The translations under genes were made by a program, and so were the position numbers. Shown here piece by piece: positions 49,943-55,080 of a DNA stretch of 55,080 bases (positions within the stretch are counted from its first letter, which is position 1; every line of letters starts with the position of its first letter). Under the pieces are notes generated by a model. The model searched no databases. It saw only the letters and a list, made by a program, of their open reading frames with translations, and was not told where the DNA came from. The DNA is from an uncultured Prevotella sp. (GTDB lineage Bacteria > Bacteroidota > Bacteroidia > Bacteroidales > Bacteroidaceae): NCBI GenBank assembly GCA_947164965.1, contig CAMUYR010000021.1, positions 1 through 55,080 on the forward strand. The letters run 5' to 3'.

Positions 49943-51199
49943 ATGTCATATTTATTCTCTTCAGAATCAGTATCGGAAGGACATCCCGATAAGGTAGCGG
50001 ACCAGATAAGTGACGCTATATTAGACCAGTTCCTGGCCTACGACGAGCATGCGCGTGTAGCTTGTGAGTCGTTTGTAACTACCGGACAGGTGGTTATCAT
50101 GGGCGAGGTGAGAAGCGAGGTGTATATCGACCTCCAGACCATTGCCCGCAACACCATCAAGAAGATAGGCTATACGAAGGCTGAATATCAGTTTGACGGT
50201 AACTCGTGTGGTATCTTAACCGCTATCCACGAGCAGAGTGAAGACATCAATCGTGGTGTTGACAACGGTGATGAAGATGAGCAGGGCGCTGGTGATCAGG
50301 GTATGATGTTCGGCTATGCCACCAATGAAACGGAGAGTCTGATGCCCGTATCGCTCGACTTGGCCCATCTCATTATGCGCACGCTGGCCGAAATCCGTAA
50401 GGAAGGTAAGCAGATGACTTATCTGCGCCCCGACTCGAAGAGTCAGGTGACGGTGCAGTACAGTGATGCCGGTATTCCCGAGCGTATCGATACCATCGTG
50501 GTGTCTACCCAGCATGACGAGTTTGACGATGATGAACGTATGCTACAGCAGATTCGTGAGGACGTCATCAATATACTGATTCCCCGTGTAAAATCGAAGA
50601 TTCATTCGGATAAGGTGCTGGCCTTGTTCGGTTCTGACATCAAGTATTATGTGAATCCTACAGGTAAGTTTGTGATTGGCGGACCTCATGGCGATACTGG
50701 ACTGACGGGCCGAAAGATTATTGTAGACACCTATGGCGGGAAGGGTGCTCACGGTGGTGGAGCCTTCTCTGGTAAGGACTCCTCGAAGGTAGACCGCAGT
50801 GCTGCCTATGCGGCTCGCCATATTGCCAAGAATATGGTAGCAGCAGGTGTTGCTGATGAGATGCTTGTGCAGGTGAGCTATGCTATCGGTGTAGCCCGCC
50901 CGATGAATATCTATGTGAATACCTATGGTCGTTCGCGTGTCAATATGACTGATGGCGAAATAGCCAAGAAGATAGAAAAGCTCTTTGATCTTCGTCCGAA
51001 GGCTATTGAGCGTACGTTGAAGCTGCGTCAGCCGATGTATCTGGAGACTGCTGCCTATGGACATATGGGACGCCAGTCGGAGGTAATCAAGAAAACCTTT
51101 ACCAGTCGTTATCACGAGACGAAGACCATTGATGTTGAGCTGTTTACTTGGGAGAAACTGGATAGGGTAGACGATATCAAGCGCGAATTTGGTATCTAA
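49943..51199 (+). CDS. metK: S-adenosylmethionine synthetase
   Basis: 418 residues from ATG 49943; the longer frame from 49862 crosses the promoter. Signatures: [19 protein letters not shown] with the ATP-site His, [23 protein letters not shown], the glycine-rich P-loop [22 protein letters not shown] and the metal-binding [12 protein letters not shown]. It makes S-adenosylmethionine from methionine and ATP. Slightly longer than the E. coli enzyme (384), with an insert in the N-terminal part ([12 protein letters not shown]) and around 210-230, as in other Bacteroidota. Confidence 0.97.
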   Translation: MSYLFSSESVSEGHPDKVADQISDAILDQFLAYDEHARVACESFVTTGQVVIMGEVRSEVYIDLQTIARNTIKKIGYTKAEYQFDGNSCGILTAIHEQSEDINRGVDNGDEDEQGAGDQGMMFGYATNETESLMPVSLDLAHLIMRTLAEIRKEGKQMTYLRPDSKSQVTVQYSDAGIPERIDTIVVSTQHDEFDDDERMLQQIREDVINILIPRVKSKIHSDKVLALFGSDIKYYVNPTGKFVIGGPHGDTGLTGRKIIVDTYGGKGAHGGGAFSGKDSSKVDRSAAYAARHIAKNMVAAGVADEMLVQVSYAIGVARPMNIYVNTYGRSRVNMTDGEIAKKIEKLFDLRPKAIERTLKLRQPMYLETAAYGHMGRQSEVIKKTFTSRYHETKTIDVELFTWEKLDRVDDIKREFGI

Positions 51200-51211
51200 G
51201 TCAGAATAGGG

Positions 51212-52234
51212 ATGTCGCTGGCGCAGGATAGTATTTCGACTCATGTCGGTGTGGGTGTTCAGGGTGATACTGTTGCTCCGAAACATACGACTATTACACC
51301 TGCTATGGTGCTTAGCTGGCTACCGCGTTCTGCTACACCCGCTCAACAGGATTCTGCGATACAGGCGCACTTCAAACCGGCAGAGATAAGATGGAGCCAA
51401 AGACCAGACACGCTGCATCTGCCCGGACACAACAAGGGTAAGAATCTGCTGGATATTCAGTTGCCACAGTATTATCGTGAAGGATTCTTCTCGAAAGACT
51501 CGTTGTTTCATCCGGAATTGCCTGGAGGACGATATGGTCTTTCGGGCGACCCCATACCCTATACGGTTCACAACGACAATGTGATTACTTCACTCTTGTT
51601 GGCTTGCTTCTTGTTGTCGTTGATGGCGTTGGCTAGTGCACGACACTTTATGGCCCGACAAGCCAAACGTTTCTTCTTTTTGCCAAATGTGGGTACTACA
51701 GAACTTACTGAGACGGTTAAAGAGGTACGCCTGCAGATATTTATGGCATTTCTCAGTAGCCTGCTGATTTCGATATTGTTCTATTTCTATACGGTCAATT
51801 ATCTGGGCGATACCTTCATCCTAAAGTCGCAATACTACCTGATTGCTATCTACTTAGTGATGATTGTTGGCTACTTCTTGCTTAAAATCTTGCTATATAC
51901 CGTTGTTAATAGTGTATTCTTTGGGAGTAAAAAAAACAAACAATGGATAAAGTCAATGCTATTCATCATGTCTATCGAAGGACTACTATTGTTTCCGATA
52001 GTGCTATTGGTGGCATATTACAATTTCTCGGTACGAAATGCGGCTATTTGTTTTGTCATAGTATTGATAATTGTTAAATTACTGACGTTTTATAAGTGTT
52101 TTGTTATCTTTTTCCGCCAAAATGTTTTGAGTTTGCAGATTTTTTTGTACTTTTGTGCCCTCGAAATTGTACCTTTACTCTCTTCGTGGGGGACTTTGGT
52201 ATTTGTGGCAAATAGTTTGAAAATAAATTTTTAG
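51212..52234 (+). CDS. DUF4271 membrane protein
   Basis: 340 residues. The first 125 are soluble and proline-rich. Then come about six or seven hydrophobic helices (VITSLLLACFLLSLMALA; IFMAFLSSLLISILFYFYT; YYLIAIYLVMIVGYFLL; and three more), the usual shape of DUF4271. Function unknown. It lies just before hemD (7-nt gap), an arrangement conserved in Bacteroidota as far as I know. Confidence 0.85.
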   Translation: MSLAQDSISTHVGVGVQGDTVAPKHTTITPAMVLSWLPRSATPAQQDSAIQAHFKPAEIRWSQRPDTLHLPGHNKGKNLLDIQLPQYYREGFFSKDSLFHPELPGGRYGLSGDPIPYTVHNDNVITSLLLACFLLSLMALASARHFMARQAKRFFFLPNVGTTELTETVKEVRLQIFMAFLSSLLISILFYFYTVNYLGDTFILKSQYYLIAIYLVMIVGYFLLKILLYTVVNSVFFGSKKNKQWIKSMLFIMSIEGLLLFPIVLLVAYYNFSVRNAAICFVIVLIIVKLLTFYKCFVIFFRQNVLSLQIFLYFCALEIVPLLSSWGTLVFVANSLKINF

Positions 52235-52241
52235 GACACTG

Positions 52242-52991
52242 ATGATAAAAAAGATTCTGGTTTCACAACCTAAACCATCAAGCGAAAAGTCGCCTTACTA
52301 CGACATCGCAACGAGATTCGACGTTGAACTTGTGTTCCGTCCTTTTATTAAGGTAGAAGGCATCACCGCCAAAGATTTCCGCGCGCAGAAAGTTAATATA
52401 CTTGACCACACTGCTGTCGTTTTTACTTCGCGTCATGCCATCGACCATTTTTTCAATCTGGCAAAAGAGCTTCGCGTCACTATTCCTGAGGACATGAAGT
52501 ATTTCTGCGTAACCGAGACCATCTCTCTTTACATACAGAAGTATGTGCAGTATCGCAAGCGCAAGGTGTTCTTTGGAAATACTGGAAAAATCGATGACCT
52601 CATCCCCACAATGGTTAAGCATAAAACCGAGAAGTATCTGGTGCCCATGAGTGATGTGCATAACGATGCTATTGCCAATATGCTGGATGCCAAAAAGCTG
52701 AATCACTGTGAGTGTGTGATGTATCGTACGGTAAGCAACGACTTTACTGCAGAGGAGATTAAGAACTTCGACTACGACATGCTGATTTTCTTCAGCCCTG
52801 CGGGTATTGAGTCGCTCACGAAGAACTTCCCAGACTTCAAACAGGATAAAATAGCTATTGCCACATTCGGACCTGCCACAGCTCAGGCTGCACGTGATGC
52901 AGGTTTGTGTCTTGATATAGAAGCTCCCTCTGAAAAATATCCGTCTATGACGGGTGCTTTGCAGCACTATCTGATAGAGAAACAAGGCTAA
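52242..52991 (+). CDS. hemD: Uroporphyrinogen-III synthase
   Basis: 249 residues, two Rossmann-like lobes. KKILVSQPKP at the start, AVVFTSRHAIDHFF in lobe one, YLVPMSDVHNDAIANML, YDMLIFFSPAGIESLTKNF and IATFGPATAQAARDAGL in lobe two. The family has low sequence identity but this pattern is characteristic. It closes hydroxymethylbilane to uroporphyrinogen III. The operon-like order DUF4271-hemD-rnpA-yidD supports the call. Confidence 0.88.
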   Translation: MIKKILVSQPKPSSEKSPYYDIATRFDVELVFRPFIKVEGITAKDFRAQKVNILDHTAVVFTSRHAIDHFFNLAKELRVTIPEDMKYFCVTETISLYIQKYVQYRKRKVFFGNTGKIDDLIPTMVKHKTEKYLVPMSDVHNDAIANMLDAKKLNHCECVMYRTVSNDFTAEEIKNFDYDMLIFFSPAGIESLTKNFPDFKQDKIAIATFGPATAQAARDAGLCLDIEAPSEKYPSMTGALQHYLIEKQG

Positions 52992-53001
52992 AGGGCATTG
53001 C

Positions 53002-53391
53002 ATGTACGACGTTCAGCGTTCAACGTTTAGAAAACAGGAGCGCATAGTCAGTCGACGACTGATAGAAACGCTTTTCGATGGAGGTCATAGCCTTTCAAAG
53101 GCAGCATATCCATTACGAGCTGTTTATATGAAGAAAGAACGTCAAGGGGAAGCAGCCCCAGTACAGATTCTGATCAGTGTTCCGAAGAAGAAGTTCAAGC
53201 ATGCTGTAGACAGAAACAGGGTTAAGCGCCAGATACGCGAGGCCTACCGCAAGAACAAGTCGCTGCTTGAAGGCACTGTGGAGGAAGGACAGATGTTGCT
53301 GATTGCCATTATCTGGCTCTCCGACAAGCATTTCGCCACTAAGGAGATTGAGAAGAGAGTGATAAGCCTTCTGAAACAAATGGCAGAATAA
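53002..53391 (+). CDS. rnpA: Ribonuclease P protein component
   Basis: 129 residues, basic. [21 protein letters not shown] at the start, [28 protein letters not shown], the RNR signature of RnpA. It binds the RNase P RNA for tRNA 5' maturation. It starts 10 nt after hemD and ends 4 nt before yidD. Confidence 0.95.
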   Translation: MYDVQRSTFRKQERIVSRRLIETLFDGGHSLSKAAYPLRAVYMKKERQGEAAPVQILISVPKKKFKHAVDRNRVKRQIREAYRKNKSLLEGTVEEGQMLLIAIIWLSDKHFATKEIEKRVISLLKQMAE

Positions 53392-53395
53392 AGTC

Positions 53396-53626
53396 ATGAA
53401 GAGGTTGTCGCATTACATATCTTTAATATTGGTATTGCCCATCCGCTTTTACCAGATATGCATCTCTCCGCTTCTGGGTCCTTCATGCCGATTTACGCCC
53501 ACATGTAGCGAATACGCCAAACAGGCTATCATGAAGCATGGTCCGATAAAAGGTTTGGGGTTGGCCATCTGGCGAATATTAAGATGTAATCCATGGGGTG
53601 GATCAGGCTACGACCCAGTGCCTTAG
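53396..53626 (+). CDS. yidD: Membrane protein insertion efficiency factor
   Basis: 76 residues. [62 protein letters not shown] is the whole conserved family core, with three Cys. It helps YidC-dependent insertion of membrane proteins. It follows rnpA as in most bacteria. Confidence 0.95.
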   Translation: MKRLSHYISLILVLPIRFYQICISPLLGPSCRFTPTCSEYAKQAIMKHGPIKGLGLAIWRILRCNPWGGSGYDPVP

Positions 53627-53669
53627 GAAATGAAGAGTTAAGAATTTAGAATTAAGAGATTTAAGAGAT

Positions 53670-54968
53670 ATGAAGAAGAACTTTGTTGAAGAACTGAAAT
53701 GGCGTGGTATGCTGGCACAGATAATGCCCGGCACAGAAGAACTGCTCCAGAAAGAAATGGTAACTGCCTATCTGGGTACCGACCCTACAGCCGACTCGCT
53801 GCACATCGGACACCTGTGTGGTATCATGATGCTTCGTCACCTTCAGCGTTGCGGACACCGCCCTGTTATCTTGGTGGGTGGTGCTACAGGTATGATTGGC
53901 GACCCCTCTGGTAAGAGTCAGGAGCGTAATCTGCTTAATGACGAGACACTCCGCCACAATCAGGAGTGTATTAAGAAGCAGGTAGCCAAGTTCCTCGATT
54001 TCGAGTCAAAGGAACCAAATGCGGCTGTGATGGTTAACAACTACGACTGGATGAAGGACTTTACGTTCCTTGATTTCGCTCGTGAGGTTGGTAAGCACAT
54101 CACCGTTAACTATATGATGGCCAAGGAAAGTGTACAGCAGCGTCTGAACGGAACTGCCCGCGATGGTCTCTCATTTACAGAGTTTACCTATCAGCTTCTT
54201 CAGGGTTACGACTTCTTGTATCTCTACCAGCACCTGGGTGTAAAACTGCAGCTTGGCGGTAACGACCAATGGGGTAACATGACTACAGGTACAGAGCTTA
54301 TCCGCAGAACACTTGGCAACGAGGTTGAGACATTTGCTCTCACCTGCCCTCTTATCACTAAGAGCGACGGCAAGAAGTTCGGTAAGACAGAGAGCGGCAA
54401 CATCTGGCTCGATCCGGCACGCACTACACCTTATAAATTCTATCAGTTCTGGCTCAACGTGAGCGACGACGATGCAGAGCGCTATATCAAGATCTTCACA
54501 TCGTTGGAGAAAGATGTGATTGATGCACTCGTTGAGGAGCACAAGCAGGATCCTGGCCGCCGCGTTCTCCAGAAGCGTCTGGCTGAGGAGGTGACTGTGA
54601 TGGTTCACTCTCAGGAGGCGCTCGACACAGCTATTGAGGCTTCAAACATCTTGTTTGGCAAATCAACTAAGGAAGGACTTGAGAAACTTGACGAACAGAC
54701 ATTCCTCGATGTGTTCGATGGTGTTCCTCAGTTTGAGATTTCTAAGGATCAGCTTGGTCAGCCTGCTATCGAGTTGCTCACAACAGTTGCACCTGTATTC
54801 CCATCGAAGGGTGAGATGCGTAAGATGGTTCAGGGCGGTGGCGTTTCGCTGAATAAAGAAAAGCTGACCGATCAGAATCGTGCTGTCACTACTGAGGATC
54901 TGATTGATGGTAAATACCTCCTCGCACAGAAGGGTAAGAAGAATTATTTCCTCTTAATTGTGAAATAA
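53670..54968 (+). CDS. tyrS: Tyrosyl-tRNA synthetase
   Basis: 432 residues, class I. HIGH-like [17 protein letters not shown], the substrate-binding [25 protein letters not shown]-like [13 protein letters not shown] (KFGKT), and a C-terminal S4 domain [11 protein letters not shown]. It charges tRNA-Tyr, the same tRNA the aromatic attenuator at 36997 senses. The 43-nt spacer before it is made of AATTAAGA units. Confidence 0.96.
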   Translation: MKKNFVEELKWRGMLAQIMPGTEELLQKEMVTAYLGTDPTADSLHIGHLCGIMMLRHLQRCGHRPVILVGGATGMIGDPSGKSQERNLLNDETLRHNQECIKKQVAKFLDFESKEPNAAVMVNNYDWMKDFTFLDFAREVGKHITVNYMMAKESVQQRLNGTARDGLSFTEFTYQLLQGYDFLYLYQHLGVKLQLGGNDQWGNMTTGTELIRRTLGNEVETFALTCPLITKSDGKKFGKTESGNIWLDPARTTPYKFYQFWLNVSDDDAERYIKIFTSLEKDVIDALVEEHKQDPGRRVLQKRLAEEVTVMVHSQEALDTAIEASNILFGKSTKEGLEKLDEQTFLDVFDGVPQFEISKDQLGQPAIELLTTVAPVFPSKGEMRKMVQGGGVSLNKEKLTDQNRAVTTEDLIDGKYLLAQKGKKNYFLLIVK

Positions 54969-54979
54969 TCGGGAAAAAT

Positions 54980-55010
54980 TTTGCGGTGTGCCAAATTTTT
55001 AGTAATTTTG
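54980..55010 (+). promoter_or_regulatory. Promoter of the tRNA gene
   Basis: TTTG at 54980-54983 and TAATTTTG at 55003-55010, 19-bp spacer. The tRNA begins about 18 nt downstream. Confidence 0.75.
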
Positions 55011-55028
55011 CACCCGCAAAACTGCGAT

Positions 55029-55080
55029 TGTCCAATGGTGTAATGGTAGCACAACAGGTTTTGGTTCTGTTTGTGGTGGT
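55029..55080 (+). tRNA. tRNA-Gln (anticodon TTG), cut by the window edge
   Basis: Acceptor start TGTCCAA, D-arm GTG...CAC with TAATGGTAG loop, anticodon stem ACAGG/TCTGT and loop TTTTGGT, which places TTG at positions 34-36 and reads CAA (Gln). The T-arm and 3' acceptor lie beyond the window. Confidence 0.88.

Noticed and set aside
53002..53626. rnpA-yidD as marker of the chromosomal origin
   Set aside because: In Bacteroidota these genes commonly sit next to hemD, away from oriC; rpmH and dnaA are absent here.

Overview
The window reads as chromosome of a Prevotella-like member of the Bacteroidota. The signs are repeated -33 TTTG / -7 TAnnTTTG promoters with 17-20 bp spacers and almost no Shine-Dalgarno motifs, a 'smalltalk' micro-protein beside an HU-like protein, a BtuB/BtuG-type vitamin B12 uptake locus, a fused DAHP synthase/chorismate mutase, an Oar-like TonB receptor, and Bacteroidota families such as DUF4271, DUF4465 and HU-HIG. 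No computation was run; functional calls come from reading motifs and from knowledge of the families.

Layout. 1-2760: worn edge of a surface-polysaccharide region (two genes each broken by one in-frame stop, a VanZ-like protein, an unknown membrane protein). 2845-10564: a strikingly AT-rich three-gene operon, with a YobI-type transmembrane P-loop NTPase, a giant GHKL (Hsp90/sacsin-like) ATPase ending in a PD-(D/E)XK-like domain, and a HEPN-like protein with an R-x4-H motif. It looks like a transferred defence or toxin system and is the best candidate for an undescribed system. 10565-13931: accessory debris (helicase-associated-domain protein, hairpin-rich spacer, two tiny genes, a perfect REP palindrome beside a 5'-truncated RAYT transposase, and an AAA/DUF4143 ATPase preceded by three 23-bp-spaced iterons).

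14031-19033: a PF14907 nucleotidyltransferase, then a galacturonokinase-like GHMP kinase, a sugar-1-phosphate nucleotidyltransferase and a UDP-glucuronate 4-epimerase, which together would convert free galacturonate to UDP-GalA and UDP-GlcA. This stretch is full of dispersed repeats; one hosts a GxxExxY gene and others have become coding sequence in the kinase. 19017-23165: oxidative-stress and alkylation-repair genes (sodB, rubrerythrin, MGMT-like, AlkZ-like, bcp, AlkD-like) with two small minus-strand genes sharing one duplicated promoter/leader. 23238-29287: a stand-alone GMP synthase ATPase subunit, a CapD/FlaA1-like nucleotide-sugar dehydratase, a nucleotidyltransferase relic that lost its core, and two exported peptidases.

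29376-36926: B12 uptake operon: cobalamin riboswitch with terminator, btuB, btuG, two exported proteins, btuF and btuC, without btuD. 36938-40256: aromatic amino-acid operon (aminotransferase, DAHP synthase/chorismate mutase, prephenate dehydrogenase) preceded by a complete ribosome-stalling attenuator, with a leader peptide in which 8 of 9 consecutive codons are Tyr or Phe and mutually exclusive antiterminator and terminator helices. 40261-41750: HU-like gene, smalltalk gene and a repeat-flanked AT-rich spacer. 41755-55080: housekeeping genes (Na/Pi cotransporter, Oar-like receptor, M16 protease, metK, DUF4271, hemD, rnpA, yidD, tyrS) ending in a partial tRNA-Gln.
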